A stretch of DNA of 64,000 nt from Rheinheimera pacifica (GTDB lineage Bacteria; Pseudomonadota; Gammaproteobacteria; Enterobacterales; Alteromonadaceae), in contig NZ_JANUEM010000010.1 in NCBI RefSeq assembly GCF_024809855.1, forward strand, positions 100,223-164,222, read 5' to 3'. Position numbers and translations under genes: made by a program. Under the pieces are notes generated by a model. It was not told where the DNA came from. It saw only the letters and a list, made by a program, of their open reading frames with translations, and searched no databases. Position 1 is the first letter of the stretch; every line of letters starts with the position of its first letter. Shown here one piece after another: positions 46,906-57,074 of the stretch.

Positions 46906-47798
46906 TATTGCTGTTCTCCCTGTTTCAGCGCAGTGAGTTGCTGATCTTTATGTTGCCACAACTGGTTGATCCATTGTTGAAACCGCTCGCGGTACTGGCT
47001 GTCGTTATAGTCGCCCAGCAGTTCGGGTGTTATAGGCAGTACCCGGATCTGCACGGTAATATCGCGCACTTTGCCGGAGATGTAGTCCCAGAAACTTGGA
47101 ATTCCTTTAGGGTAATAGATAGTGATGTCGAGAATTTTATGCAACTGATCGCCCATAGCTCCCAGTACAAAAGCCACGCCACCGGCTTTGGGTTTTAGCA
47201 GATTGCGGTACGGCGATTGTTGCTGGCGATGTTTTTCCGGGGTGAAGCGGGTACCTTCGACAAAATTCATAATTGCGGCCGGTTTAAAGCGAAACTTATG
47301 GCACGCCTTGCGTGTGGTTTCGATATCTTTGCCCTGCAAGTGCGGATTTTTTTGCAAAAAGCTTTTGCTGTAACGCTTCATAAAGGGAAAGTCCAGCGCC
47401 CACCAACACATGCCTAAGAAGGGTACGTATAGCAGTTCTTTTTTCAGAAAAAACTTAATAAACGGAATATTGCGGTTAAATACTTTTTGCAGTACCAGAA
47501 TATCAGCCCAGGATTGATGATTGGCCAACACCAGATACCAGTCTTTAAGTGATAGCGTTTCAAGGCCTGATACTTGCCAGCGAATACGGGTAAACAGCCG
47601 GGTAGTGAAGTTGTTGACACTGATCCAGGCCACGGCACAGGCATCCAGCAGGTAAGTCATCCAGCTTTGCCAGCGGGTAACCGGCGGCAATTTCAATATA
47701 GCCAGCAGCATAATGGGTACACACCAAAACAGCGTATTGACAATATAAAGCAGCATTGAAAGTGTGCCCGTTAGCGGGCGGGGTAAAAAATGTAGCAT
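46905..47798 (-). CDS. Lysophospholipid acyltransferase (YihG-like), first copy
   Basis: A 297-residue LPLAT with ANHQSWADILVLQ, VEGTRFTPEKHRQQQSPYRN and GGVAFVLGAMGDQL motifs. N-terminal hydrophobic segment (about 8-30). It lies upstream of the second copy in the same direction and shares its domain layout, including the YSQRF-type C-terminal region (NDSQYRERFQQWINQLWQHKDQ), so a duplicated pair. Confidence 0.88.
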   Translation of the reverse strand: MLHFLPRPLTGTLSMLLYIVNTLFWCVPIMLLAILKLPPVTRWQSWMTYLLDACAVAWISVNNFTTRLFTRIRWQVSGLETLSLKDWYLVLANHQSWADILVLQKVFNRNIPFIKFFLKKELLYVPFLGMCWWALDFPFMKRYSKSFLQKNPHLQGKDIETTRKACHKFRFKPAAIMNFVEGTRFTPEKHRQQQSPYRNLLKPKAGGVAFVLGAMGDQLHKILDITIYYPKGIPSFWDYISGKVRDITVQIRVLPITPELLGDYNDSQYRERFQQWINQLWQHKDQQLTALKQGEQQ

Positions 47799-47841
47799 AA
47801 CAACACCTGGTATTTGTGGCTGGCCGAAGTTTTCGGCTGCT

Positions 47842-47873
47842 AAAAATAATAACAGCAGGCGAGCCTGCTGTTA
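47842..47873 (-). terminator. Terminator after speA
   Basis: On the minus strand TAACAGCAGGC-TC-GCCTGCTGTTA forms a perfect 11-bp stem followed by TTATTTTTA, 28 bases past the speA stop. Confidence 0.88.
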
Positions 47874-47900
47874 ACATGTCCGATGAGTAGCTAGTTTACC

Positions 47901-49787
47901 TTAATCTTCAAAATAGGTGTAACCATAAACACCGGCTTTCAGTTCATCCAACAGTTCATCTCTTTTGCTGGCAGTCATATCAAGTTTGGCCAGCTGTTTG
48001 CTGTATGACGCTATCAGCTTATTCGCGTCAAACTGCACATAACGCAGTACATCAGCTACCGTATCACCTTTAATGATATTGGTCAGTTTATAACTACCAT
48101 CGTCGGTTAATTCCACGTGTACAGAGTCAGTGTCGCCAAACAGGTTGTGTAAATCGCCTAAAATTTCCTGATAGGCGCCCACCATAAACATACCCAGCAG
48201 GTACTGTTCATCTTCTTTATATAAAGGCAGCGGCAGGCTGGGTTCAATCCCGTTACCATCAGCGTAGCTTTTCAGCTGGCCGTCTGAGTCGCAGGTAATA
48301 TCCTGAATAATGGCGCGATGATCCAGCGGCTCATTCATCCGTTCCAGCGGCATTACCGGGAACAACTGGTCAATACCCCAGGCGTCGGGCATGGATTGGA
48401 ACAGCGAGAAGTTAACGAATAACTTATCTGCCAGTTTTTCATTCAGCTCGTCGTGAATAGAGCGGTGCGAACGTGCTGTCATGTCCAGATTGGCTTTTAC
48501 TTTGTTAATGGTAGCAAAGTAAATTTGCTCCAGCAGCGACCAGTCTTTTAATGTCAGCAGGCCATGCACATACTGGGCATGGGCGTCGGTAAAGTAGTGC
48601 ACCGCATCGTGATAGGCTTCAATTGCCGTGCGTGGCGTAACATTTTGGTAAGCTTCCCACAGGCCAAGGATCACTGTTGGCGAATCTTCACTTGGCTCCG
48701 GTAAATTGACCAGGCCCGGTGCGCGCTCAATATCAATGGCATCGGTTACCAGCACGGCGTGGTGTGCTGTCATAGCCCGGCCTGATTCGGTAATAATGTT
48801 CGGGTGGGGCAGGTCGTACTCGTCACAGACTTCTTTTAAACCATTAACCACATTACGGGCATATTCGTACATGGTGTAGTTCATTGAACAGGCCGAACGT
48901 GATTTAGAGCCTTCGTAGTCAACACCCAGGCCACCACCCACATCGACAGTACTGATGGGCACACCTAAAGTACGCAGTTCAGCATAGTGGCGGGCACATT
49001 CACGAATGGCGTTGTGGATATCACGAATATTGGCAATTTGTGAGCCGATATGAAAATGTACCAGTTGCAACAGATCCAGCTTGCCGGCATCGCGCAGGAC
49101 ATCAATGGCCTGCAGCACCTGGGTTGCGGTTAAGCCAAACTTGCCTTTTTCACCGCCGGTGTTTTGCCACTTGCCTTTACCCACCGAATTTAAACGGATA
49201 CGGATACCAATACGTGGTGCAGTGCCTAAATTATCAATTTCACGCAGCAGGGTTTTTAGTTCAGACAGTTTTTCTACTACCACGTAAACAGTGTGGCCCA
49301 TCATCTGGCCGATAGTGGCCAAACGCAGAAATTCGCTGTCTTTGTAACCGTTGCAGACAATCTGCAATGGCTGATCAGTAACACCTAATATAGCCATCAG
49401 CTCGGGTTTACTGCCTGCTTCAAGGCCTACTTTATCGCTGTCGTGGCTGATAAGACGTTTTACTACTGAGAACTGCTGGTTTACTTTAATCGGGTAAACA
49501 GCAGTGTACTGGCCCTGATACTCTTTTTCTGCCTTGGCACGCTGGAAAGATTTAATCAGCGTATCCACCCGGTGTTGCAGAATGTCAGTAAAACGCACCA
49601 GCACAGGTAAGGTTAAGCCTTCCTCTTTAAAACGTGCAGTAAGCTCAGGAAAACTGATGCCTGTTTTACTGTGATCCTGATCCGGATAAGCCACCAGATT
49701 ACCATCAGTATTAACATCAAAATATCCTTCACTCCATACCGCTACGTTATAGATAGAGCGTGCTTTTTCAGTACCCCAGTCGGCCAT
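47901..49787 (-). CDS. speA: Biosynthetic arginine decarboxylase
   Basis: A 628-residue PLP enzyme of the alanine-racemase-like fold-type III. PLP lysine lies in YPIKVNQQ. Other landmarks: HFHIGSQIANIRDI, DVGGGLGVDYEGS and SGRAMTAHHAV. It makes agmatine from arginine, the first step of the agmatine route to putrescine. Start at 49787 behind AAGGAACGAC gives the family N-terminus; an extended frame to 49889 is not used. Divergent from speE, which fits a polyamine locus. Confidence 0.95.
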   Translation of the reverse strand: MADWGTEKARSIYNVAVWSEGYFDVNTDGNLVAYPDQDHSKTGISFPELTARFKEEGLTLPVLVRFTDILQHRVDTLIKSFQRAKAEKEYQGQYTAVYPIKVNQQFSVVKRLISHDSDKVGLEAGSKPELMAILGVTDQPLQIVCNGYKDSEFLRLATIGQMMGHTVYVVVEKLSELKTLLREIDNLGTAPRIGIRIRLNSVGKGKWQNTGGEKGKFGLTATQVLQAIDVLRDAGKLDLLQLVHFHIGSQIANIRDIHNAIRECARHYAELRTLGVPISTVDVGGGLGVDYEGSKSRSACSMNYTMYEYARNVVNGLKEVCDEYDLPHPNIITESGRAMTAHHAVLVTDAIDIERAPGLVNLPEPSEDSPTVILGLWEAYQNVTPRTAIEAYHDAVHYFTDAHAQYVHGLLTLKDWSLLEQIYFATINKVKANLDMTARSHRSIHDELNEKLADKLFVNFSLFQSMPDAWGIDQLFPVMPLERMNEPLDHRAIIQDITCDSDGQLKSYADGNGIEPSLPLPLYKEDEQYLLGMFMVGAYQEILGDLHNLFGDTDSVHVELTDDGSYKLTNIIKGDTVADVLRYVQFDANKLIASYSKQLAKLDMTASKRDELLDELKAGVYGYTYFED

Positions 49788-49922
49788 TGTCGTTCCTTTA
49801 AAATTAAGATGTGCATAGTTTAAGGCCAATACGGTAAAGCTGCAGCAAAAAACATCGAAATATTTGTCCTTGGCGGCGCAAGCAGGCAAAATATGCGGCT
49901 ATTTTGTTTTGAGGGTAATACT

Positions 49923-50777
49923 ATGTCTGGCGACAACAATTGGTTCACTGAAATTTTCGCCCCCAGCGGCAGCGCCTTTGGTTTGGCTATCACGAAGAAA
50001 CTGGATGAGGTTCAGTCGCCGTTTCAGAAAATTGAGATGTTTGAAACCACCCATTTTGGTAACCTGATGGTGATTGACGGCGTTATTATGCTCAGCAGCC
50101 GTGACAACTTTCTCTACCACGAAATGCTTAGTCATCCGGTATTGTTTACCCATGCCAACCCGAAAAATGTGGTGATCATCGGTGGTGGTGATTGCGGCAC
50201 CCTGCGTGAAGTATTAAAGCACCCCGGCGTGGAAAGCGTAACGCAAATTGATATTGATGAGCAGGTTACGCGGATGGCCGAAAAGTATTTTCCGGAATTA
50301 TGTGCCTCAAACAACGACCCTCGCGCAACCCTGAAGTTTGACGACGGTATTAAATACATGCGTGAAGCAGCGCCGGAGTCAGTGGATGTTATTATTGTTG
50401 ACTCTACTGATCCTATCGGGCCGGGCGAAGGGCTGTTTAACCGGGCATTTTATGACAGTTGCCGTAAAGCATTGCGCCATGGTGGTATCTTGGTGCAGCA
50501 GAGCGAGTCGCCACTGATCCATATGCCGTTACTTAAAGATATGCGTAGTGCTATGCTGGATGCCGGGTTTGATGCTTTGCAAACGTTGCTGTTCCCGCAA
50601 ATGGTATATCCGTCTGGCTGGTGGACCTGCACTCTGGCGCGTAAAGGTGCTGCCTTTAATGGCTTTCGTGAGGCAGATGCTGCCCAGGCACCGTTTAATA
50701 CCGATTACTACAATGCCGAAGTGCATAAAGCCGCGTCTGCTTGGCCTAATTTTATGAAAAAAGCCTTGCTGGATTAA
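49923..50777 (+). CDS. speE: Spermidine synthase
   Basis: A 284-residue aminopropyltransferase. Motifs are GGGDCGTLREVLKH (decarboxylated SAM binding), the acidic QIDIDEQV and the catalytic VDSTDPIGPGEGLF. It converts putrescine to spermidine. Start at 49923 after GAGGG; a preceding ATG at 49893 has no ribosome-binding site. speD is not in the window. Confidence 0.95.
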   Translation: MSGDNNWFTEIFAPSGSAFGLAITKKLDEVQSPFQKIEMFETTHFGNLMVIDGVIMLSSRDNFLYHEMLSHPVLFTHANPKNVVIIGGGDCGTLREVLKHPGVESVTQIDIDEQVTRMAEKYFPELCASNNDPRATLKFDDGIKYMREAAPESVDVIIVDSTDPIGPGEGLFNRAFYDSCRKALRHGGILVQQSESPLIHMPLLKDMRSAMLDAGFDALQTLLFPQMVYPSGWWTCTLARKGAAFNGFREADAAQAPFNTDYYNAEVHKAASAWPNFMKKALLD

Positions 50778-50832
50778 AACGCAACAGAGGTAGACAGGAG
50801 TGTCTGAAAACGCACTACAGTAGTTTAAATAA

Positions 50833-50991
50833 ATACCTGGCTTAACTTGCCTATTTGGCAAGGCTTTTGTACAACAAAAAATTGCTCGTACCGAGCAGCT
50901 ATACAACGAGAAAATTGCCGCAGAAAAAGCCTCGCTGGCGGGCTTAGAACTAAAAGTCAGCCGCCTTGAACGGCAATACGCACAAAATTAA
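50833..50991 (+). pseudogene. Coding-like coiled-coil remnant downstream of speE
   Basis: A 52-codon frame with no ATG, GTG or TTG start ends with TAA at 50989-50991. Its last 39 residues (QQKIARTEQLYNEKIAAEKA, then SLAGLELKVSRLERQYAQN) form a heptad-like coiled coil with natural codon use. It could be the 3' end of a lost gene, or a short protein with an unusual start. A hairpin (CTTGCC/GGCAAG, 50846-50862, then GCTTTTG) lies inside its 5' part and may terminate speE. Confidence 0.3.
50846..50869 (+). terminator. Possible terminator of speE
   Basis: Hairpin CTTGCC-5 nt loop-GGCAAG followed by GCTTTTG, 69 bases past the speE stop. The stem is short and the T run weak. Confidence 0.4.
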
Positions 50992-51011
50992 TACATTACT
51001 CTGTTATGAAG

Positions 51012-51034
51012 AAGCCCCGCATCGCGGGGCTTTG
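51012..51034. terminator. Bidirectional terminator between speE region and TonB receptor
   Basis: AAGCCCCGC-atc-GCGGGGCTT (51012-51032) is a 9-bp stem with 3-base loop. It serves the minus-strand TonB receptor and the plus-strand speE region. Confidence 0.75.
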
Positions 51035-51047
51035 CTATCAGATGCTA

Positions 51048-53909
51048 TTAAATACTAAAGGATGCACGCAGATACCAATAACGGCTACCTGGCATATCAT
51101 AGGTTGATGGGTCGTAACCGTTCAGTGAGCATGACAAGCAAATTGGTGGCTCTTTGCCAAACAGGTTATTAACACCAAAGCTTAATTGCATACCAGACAG
51201 TATTGCATCTGTACTCCAACTGACCTGCGCATCATGGTATGTCGTGCTGCCAAGACGGTTCTGGCCGGTAGACGGGTTGTTTCGGCAAACTGCAAAACTG
51301 GCTGCATCGCCACAGCTTTCTTCTAAATCACTGGTGTAACGCATTGTCCAGCTGGCTTGCCAGGCTTCATGTTGCCAGTTCAGAGCTAAGTTACCGCTCC
51401 ACTCTGGAATGGCCGTATCATTCACTTCAATACCGACAGTTTTCGGCTGACGCTGGCCGTTGGCATCAAGCACTGTATAGTCTTCAACCAGGGTTGCTCT
51501 TAACCTGACATTGAATTGTCCGAACGCAGTTTGGGGTAATAACCAACCAATATCGAAATCCAGGCCGGAGGTTTCTATACTGCCAATATTGGTCAGAGTA
51601 TTATTAAACTGATCAATCGCCCCCAACTGGTTACGGCCGATACCATCACAAAAGGTGTCAGACAGCGTTTGCACACACAAATTAAGCTGGGTTTGCGCGT
51701 CCAGCGCCTGAATGGCGCCTTTAAGTTCATGTTGATACCAACTGATACCAATATCTAAACGCTCTGACCAGGATACTGAGCTGGCGTATTCCGGGCTGTA
51801 TACCATGCCAAGGTTGTAACTGGTGGAGGTTTCTGGTGCCAGCTCGCGATTACCACCGGTAACAACACTGATTTGCGGATTCGGCTGCTGATAGTTTGCT
51901 GGTACACCAAGTGCTGCACAGTTTGCTGCAACTGCGGCTGTTGGAGTGGAGCAGGGATCGGATAATACTGCATCATAGCCACTGGCGGCGCCGAATAATT
52001 CGCCGATATTAGGCGCACGGAAGCCTTCAGACCAACTGCCGCGAAACAGCAATTCATCTTGCATCAGCCAACGGAAACCTACTTTGCTGGTTGTTTCGCT
52101 ACCAAAAGTAGAGTAATCAGAGTAGCGGCTGGCCAGGCTGAGGTCTAACTGTTTTGCCAGCGGCATATCGGCCAGTAAGGGTACGTTTAGTTCAACAAAG
52201 AGTTCGTTAACATTAAGTGAGCCTGAGGTAGGCGAAGATACTACGCCATTATATTCGCCTGCTACAGTAAGGGCATCCGGCATGTATTCGCCGGTGTATT
52301 TGCGATACTCCCAACCTGATGCAAAGCTAAGTGCTCCGGCGGGTAACTCTATAATGTCGCCGGTAATGTTGGCGGAATACAAACTAAGTTTGTTTTCGCT
52401 GGTATCGCGGACAACCGGTTGAATATAACCAAGCATATCGGTGGTGATGCTGCCAACCCCGAAGATATTTAGCGGTACACAAGCCGGATCCGCCTGGCAA
52501 GTTGCCAAAGGCCCCAGTGCGGTAGCAATACGCCTTGCATTGTAACTGCCGAAGTTATCCTGCTTGGCGCGGTTGGTGCTATAAGCAGCGTTGACATCCC
52601 AGTAATACAGGTTACCGGCTAATTCAAGCTGGCCTTCAATACCTGAGCCAATATAGAAGGTGTCTACACTCTGCTTAAAGCGTCTGGCTCCGCCTTCAAG
52701 CGGGCGTTTGCCTGCCAGTATCAGGTTGGGATCGTCGCCTGATGCTATCAGGTCAAAACCAAATGGGTTGTATGGATTGTCAGCCGCTATGGTCAAATTA
52801 TCCATCCAGTAGTTGCTTGGCGAGAAAGTGCCAATAAACATAGGTTCAGCGGCTGCCTGATTTACGCTGCTGCGCTGATTGTATAAAGCGCGTAGGTACC
52901 AGTTGGTATCCGGTGTAAATTCATAACGTTGCTGAGCGTAAAGTGACACTCTTTTGTTCGGTGTCTGCAGCAGGTTATAACTGGAATAGTTAAAGCGATC
53001 TGCTGTGGTGAAGCAGTGAAAGTCATCGGTGCGATCACAGCTATCGCCGAGGGTGGGATCGTAATTCGGGCTGGTAATGCCGGCGTTTGGTACTAAATCT
53101 AATGAAGCGCCGGTATTGGGATCATTGATAATAAAACGGCCGCCAGGAATAGCTGAGCTGCCAAAAGCCAGGCCGGTGCCAGGTACTGGCAGACTGGATT
53201 GAGCTCTGGTGTCTGCAGCAACAGACTTTTGTTCGTTGTAGCTGGCCGCCATAAAATAGCTGTGTTTGTCACTTTCGCCGCCAAAACTTAGTTCAAAAGT
53301 GCTGGTATCACCATCACCTTTACTAAATTGGCCAAAGCTGGTGCTAACAGTTGCACCAACTGCTGAGCGGCGGGTAATAATGTTAACCACACCTGCTATG
53401 GCATCTGAACCATAAATTGATGAGGCACCGTCTTCCAGCACCTCAATGCGTTCAACAATTGCCAGTGGAATGGTATTTAAGTCTACCACGCCGCCCACCC
53501 CGGATGCTGAGCTTTCATTTACCCAGCGAATCCCGTCAACAAGTACCAGAACACGCTTAGCACCGAGGTGGCGTAAATCAACTGTAGTGGCACCGGCGCC
53601 AACTCCACCACCATCGGGCGGAAAACCGAAATTGCCGCTGGAGTTGAATTTAGTATTCAGCGCAGAACCGGAAGCGGTAATATTTTGAATAATATCGCCA
53701 ATTGAAGATAAACCCGAACGGTCAATGGCATCGCGGTCCAGAATTTGTACCGGGCTGCGGCCTTCAAGCTCTGTTTGCTTAATCCGGCTGCCTGTTACCT
53801 CGATACGTTCAACACTTTTATCGGCTGTTGTGTCTTGAGCTTGAGTCGCTGTTGGTGCAAAGGTGATAGCACCAAGCACACTCAGGTATATCGTTGAATA
53901 GGAGCGCAT
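51048..53909 (-). CDS. TonB-dependent outer membrane receptor (large)
   Basis: A 953-residue receptor. Signal peptide ends near ATQAQ. The TonB-box start is [20 protein letters not shown], followed by a plug ([41 protein letters not shown]) and a long barrel ending in LRASFSI. Start at 53909 with AAGGAA just upstream; the 30 residues before it are not signal-like. No neighbouring enzyme tells the ligand, so it could import peptides, carbohydrates or siderophores. Confidence 0.92.
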   Translation of the reverse strand: MRSYSTIYLSVLGAITFAPTATQAQDTTADKSVERIEVTGSRIKQTELEGRSPVQILDRDAIDRSGLSSIGDIIQNITASGSALNTKFNSSGNFGFPPDGGGVGAGATTVDLRHLGAKRVLVLVDGIRWVNESSASGVGGVVDLNTIPLAIVERIEVLEDGASSIYGSDAIAGVVNIITRRSAVGATVSTSFGQFSKGDGDTSTFELSFGGESDKHSYFMAASYNEQKSVAADTRAQSSLPVPGTGLAFGSSAIPGGRFIINDPNTGASLDLVPNAGITSPNYDPTLGDSCDRTDDFHCFTTADRFNYSSYNLLQTPNKRVSLYAQQRYEFTPDTNWYLRALYNQRSSVNQAAAEPMFIGTFSPSNYWMDNLTIAADNPYNPFGFDLIASGDDPNLILAGKRPLEGGARRFKQSVDTFYIGSGIEGQLELAGNLYYWDVNAAYSTNRAKQDNFGSYNARRIATALGPLATCQADPACVPLNIFGVGSITTDMLGYIQPVVRDTSENKLSLYSANITGDIIELPAGALSFASGWEYRKYTGEYMPDALTVAGEYNGVVSSPTSGSLNVNELFVELNVPLLADMPLAKQLDLSLASRYSDYSTFGSETTSKVGFRWLMQDELLFRGSWSEGFRAPNIGELFGAASGYDAVLSDPCSTPTAAVAANCAALGVPANYQQPNPQISVVTGGNRELAPETSTSYNLGMVYSPEYASSVSWSERLDIGISWYQHELKGAIQALDAQTQLNLCVQTLSDTFCDGIGRNQLGAIDQFNNTLTNIGSIETSGLDFDIGWLLPQTAFGQFNVRLRATLVEDYTVLDANGQRQPKTVGIEVNDTAIPEWSGNLALNWQHEAWQASWTMRYTSDLEESCGDAASFAVCRNNPSTGQNRLGSTTYHDAQVSWSTDAILSGMQLSFGVNNLFGKEPPICLSCSLNGYDPSTYDMPGSRYWYLRASFSI

Positions 53910-54222
53910 GCAGTATTCCTTATTGTTATTTTTACAAATTACTACTGACAACATGGCTGGCTCGGTTTTCACCAGACAACTAGCAGGTACAGAACTCACC
54001 TTAAGATAAGTTCAGAGAGAATCTTAGCTAAGAGTAGTTATTTTGTAAAAAAAGTTTCATTAAGGTTTTTATAGTGTTTATTTTGTGGCTTGTAATCTTA
54101 GGGGGGCAGTTTAACAAGAAATCAGTAGGGAACTTATAAGTATCACAGACGAAAACAGCACCCTCTGGCGCTGCTTTATTTAAGCTTAAACCAGCTTGAG
54201 GGTGGTTGTTATTCTAGCTTGC
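53910..54222. other. Receptor upstream region and rsd 3' region
   Basis: A 313-bp gap. The 5' part is AT-rich promoter DNA for the TonB receptor (minus strand). A hairpin CAGCACC-ctct-GGCGCTG (54156-54173), flanked by A runs on one side and CTTTATTT on the other, probably ends the minus-strand rsd transcript and is close to bidirectional. No gene is supported. Confidence 0.5.
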
Positions 54223-54708
54223 TCAGGCAGAAACATTACTGTCAGTGTGCTTTTCATACAGAGTGTTAATAAGTTCATCTTCGTAAGCAAAGCGCTCTTC
54301 CAGTGCCTGGCCCAGTTCAGACAACTCACGATCAAATGCTGCACTATCTCTTGTACTCAGATGGTCAGCGTATAAATCATTAAAATTCAGTGCCAGATCA
54401 GTAGAAACAGCAATTTTCGGATACAGGCTGTCAGCCAGTTTGCGGCTGTCTGTGCCGTTTACCGCGCATTCAGAAACAATACGTTCATAAACTTCGAAAT
54501 GTCCGGCAGATAAATAATCTACCAGCAGTTGGCAAAACTCCTGCACTGCGATTTGCGTAGGCAAAGTAGTGCGTTTGTTGTCAAAAGGCGGTAATGCAGC
54601 CAGCTTACAATAACTGACAATAAGTTGTTGGCGCTCATCCAGCCAGTTGTCTATGGCGGTAAGCGAACCACCCCATTTTTGTCGCGCGGTCTGCACACGG
54701 GTGTACAT
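54223..54708 (-). CDS. rsd: Regulator of sigma D (anti-sigma 70)
   Basis: A 161-residue helical protein of the Rsd/AlgQ family (VQTARQKWGGSLTAIDNWLDERQQLIVSYCKLAALPPF). It binds region 4 of sigma 70 and lowers its activity in stationary phase. Close to the E. coli length of 158. It is divergent from nudC, as in E. coli, with AGGAGAAG before the ATG at 54708. Confidence 0.9.
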   Translation of the reverse strand: MYTRVQTARQKWGGSLTAIDNWLDERQQLIVSYCKLAALPPFDNKRTTLPTQIAVQEFCQLLVDYLSAGHFEVYERIVSECAVNGTDSRKLADSLYPKIAVSTDLALNFNDLYADHLSTRDSAAFDRELSELGQALEERFAYEDELINTLYEKHTDSNVSA

Positions 54709-54851
54709 TGCCTTCTCCTTCAATGCAGCTTTTGCTGCAGTTAACTCTAATTAAATGAATTTCGCACGAAAGATCAACCGTTTTTTTATTGGTCAGCCCA
54801 GTGAACGGCATTATGATAGCGCGAACTACAGGGTACAGCAGAGAACCACTT

Positions 54852-55646
54852 ATGATCAAACACAGTATCAGCTTAACGCCAAATCAGCACGGGCTCTGGT
54901 TTGTTGTGAATCGGGGCCGTATCTGGGTTAATGCTGCGCGTAAGCTCCCGCAAGGCAAGCTAAGCGCATTAACCCTTTCAGCAGAGCCTGAGCAGATATG
55001 CCGGCTTGGTGAGCTGGCAGGCCAACAAGCCTATTTGCTGGTTAACCATGACCATATTGCAGATGAAAATGATTGGGTATCGCCAAGAGACTTGCTAAAC
55101 GAAGGAGAGCAATTATTCCATCTGGCAGCCAGAGCGGTGCAGGTAGCATTATTTTTACAAACCCATCGCTTTTGCGGCCAATGCGGCAGTGCTATGAGCC
55201 TGGTCAGTTGGGAGCTGGCAGCGTTATGTAGCAAATGTGGCCATCGCTGTTATCCCCGCATAGCGCCTTGTGTGTTGGTGGGTATTGTAAAAGACAAACA
55301 AATCTTGCTGGCGCGCTCCAGCCGGCACCGTAAAGGTTTTTTTTCTATTCTGGCAGGTTTTGTTGAATCTGCTGAAACGCTGGAGCAGGCGGCTGTACGC
55401 GAGGTAAAAGAGGAGGTAGGTGTTGAGATCACTAATTTACGCTATGTTGGCAGCCAGCCGTGGCCGTTTCCGCATTCATTAATGACAGGCTTTATTGCTG
55501 ACTATGCCGGCGGTGATATTGTCTGCCAGCCACAAGAAATAGAAGAAGCGCATTGGTTTGATTTGGCTTCTTTACCAGAGGTGCCGCCAGTACAAACATT
55601 ATCAGGGCAAATTATTCAGCAGTTGCAGCAAATTGCAGGCAAATAA
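54852..55646 (+). CDS. nudC: NADH pyrophosphatase / RNA deNADding enzyme NudC
   Basis: A 264-residue Nudix hydrolase. Zinc ribbon CGQC ... CSKC (about residues 100-125), then the Nudix box GFVESAETLEQAAVREVKEEVGVEI. The NADH-specific SQPWPFPHSLM segment follows. It cleaves NAD(H) and removes NAD caps from RNA. Start at 54852; an upstream ATG at 54789 would add 21 residues not seen in the family. The intervening region to hemE carries a probable small RNA on the opposite strand. Confidence 0.95.
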   Translation: MIKHSISLTPNQHGLWFVVNRGRIWVNAARKLPQGKLSALTLSAEPEQICRLGELAGQQAYLLVNHDHIADENDWVSPRDLLNEGEQLFHLAARAVQVALFLQTHRFCGQCGSAMSLVSWELAALCSKCGHRCYPRIAPCVLVGIVKDKQILLARSSRHRKGFFSILAGFVESAETLEQAAVREVKEEVGVEITNLRYVGSQPWPFPHSLMTGFIADYAGGDIVCQPQEIEEAHWFDLASLPEVPPVQTLSGQIIQQLQQIAGK

Positions 55647-55714
55647 AAACGTCCGGAAAGATTTTTAACAATGCAAAGCGGTGGCCCGAAGGGGGCTGCG
55701 CCATGAATGGCAGC

Positions 55715-55803
55715 AAATAAAAAAGCCACATAAAGTGGCTTAACTAAATGGTTTGCATGGTCCCGTTTAAACAGGCTTCTTGCTTGTTATTCTTCACTAG
55801 CGC
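55715..55803 (-). ncRNA. Predicted small RNA between nudC and hemE
   Basis: On the minus strand a near-consensus promoter (TTGTCA at 55833-55838, 17-bp spacer, TATAAC at 55810-55815) gives a start near 55803. About 62 nt further, a perfect 7-bp hairpin AAGCCAC/GTGGCTT (55723-55741) is followed by TTTTTTATTT, a strong intrinsic terminator. Between them lies a hairpin around CCTGTTTAAACGGG (55772-55764 region) and an unpaired stretch ACCATGCAAACCATTTAG. No minus-strand reading frame explains it. The size (about 88 nt) and a U-rich end suit an Hfq-type sRNA. Targets not known. Confidence 0.6.
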
Positions 55804-55809
55804 AGCAAT

Positions 55810-55838
55810 GTTATAGCAGATCGATTTGTTGATGACAA
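55810..55838 (-). promoter_or_regulatory. Promoter of the predicted small RNA
   Basis: Minus-strand TTGTCA (55833-55838, 5 of 6 matches to TTGACA), 17 bp, TATAAC (55810-55815, 5 of 6 matches to TATAAT). Confidence 0.6.
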
Positions 55839-55942
55839 GCGCCTAGCATAAAAAACCTGAACGTAGCATTTACAGCGAAAACATGGTCGCTGCGGCTACA
55901 GAGTGTTAAAATAGCGCCAATCCTGTGAATGGCGGACAAACT

Positions 55943-57022
55943 ATGCAATTAAAAAATGATAGGTACCTCAGAGCTTTACTCAAACAGCCGGTAGACAGAA
56001 CACCGGTTTGGATGATGCGACAAGCAGGGCGTTATTTACCTGAATACCGTGCAACCAGAGCACAGGCAGGTGATTTTATGTCGCTGTGCAAAAATCCGGA
56101 GCTGGCGTGTGAAGTGACATTACAGCCGTTACGCCGTTATGCACTGGATGCAGCAATTTTATTCAGTGATATTCTGACCATTCCTGATGCCATGGGCCTT
56201 GGGCTCTATTTTGGCGAAGGCGAAGGCCCGAAATTCCAACGGCCAGTACGCGATTTTGTTGATATTGCCAATCTGCCTGTGCCGGATCCAGAGCAGGAAC
56301 TGCGCTATGTGATGGATGCAGTGCGTACTATCCGCCGTGAACTGAATGGCAGTGTGCCGTTAATTGGCTTTTCCGGCAGCCCCTGGACTTTAGCTACCTA
56401 TATGGTTGAAGGCGGCAGTAGCAAAACCTTTGGTACCATCAAAAAGATGATGTTTAGCGAGCCAGAGGCCTTGCATCTGTTGCTGGATAAGCTGGCGCAA
56501 AGTGTCGTGTTATATCTGAATGCGCAAATAGCTGCGGGTGCTCAATCGGTGATGATTTTTGATACCTGGGGCGGAGTGTTAACGCCGCGTGATTACCAGG
56601 AGTTTTCGCTGGGCTATATGCAGCAAATAGTCAACGGTTTAACCCGTGAAGCAGACGGCCGTAAAGTGCCGGTAACGCTGTTTACCAAGAATGGTGGTAT
56701 GTGGCTGGAAGCCATTGCTAATACCGGCTGCGACGCGCTGGGGCTGGACTGGACCATCAATATCGGTGATGCAAAAGTTCGTGTTGGCGATAAAGTGGCG
56801 TTGCAAGGCAATATGGACCCGTCAATTTTGTTAGGTTCACCAGAGCGTATCCGTCAGGAAGTGCAAATGATACTGGATGGTTTTGGTCAGGGAACAGGTC
56901 ATGTGTTTAATCTGGGCCATGGCATAACACCGGATGTAGATCCTGAACGCGTCAGTGTCTTTATTGATGCTGTTCATGCGTTTAGCCGCACATATCATAT
57001 GAATACTGAGTTGGCTGAATAA
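55943..57022 (+). CDS. hemE: Uroporphyrinogen decarboxylase
   Basis: A 359-residue enzyme that removes four carboxyl groups from uroporphyrinogen III to give coproporphyrinogen III in heme biosynthesis. Signatures: [16 protein letters not shown], the catalytic aspartate region [34 protein letters not shown] and [13 protein letters not shown]. Start at 55943 fits the family length of about 355. It follows nudC, as in E. coli. Confidence 0.97.
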   Translation: MQLKNDRYLRALLKQPVDRTPVWMMRQAGRYLPEYRATRAQAGDFMSLCKNPELACEVTLQPLRRYALDAAILFSDILTIPDAMGLGLYFGEGEGPKFQRPVRDFVDIANLPVPDPEQELRYVMDAVRTIRRELNGSVPLIGFSGSPWTLATYMVEGGSSKTFGTIKKMMFSEPEALHLLLDKLAQSVVLYLNAQIAAGAQSVMIFDTWGGVLTPRDYQEFSLGYMQQIVNGLTREADGRKVPVTLFTKNGGMWLEAIANTGCDALGLDWTINIGDAKVRVGDKVALQGNMDPSILLGSPERIRQEVQMILDGFGQGTGHVFNLGHGITPDVDPERVSVFIDAVHAFSRTYHMNTELAE

Positions 57023-57026
57023 GCAG

Positions 57027-57058
57027 GATCCCCCCGGTATTAAGCCGGGGGGATCTTA
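57027..57058 (+). terminator. Terminator of hemE
   Basis: GATCCCCCCGG-7 nt loop-CCGGGGGGATC is an 11-bp perfect stem (57027-57055) that starts four bases past the hemE stop. Only TTAA follows, so it lacks a long T run. It may also serve the minus-strand gene that ends at 57075. Confidence 0.65.
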
Positions 57059-57074
57059 ACATGCTAAAATATTG

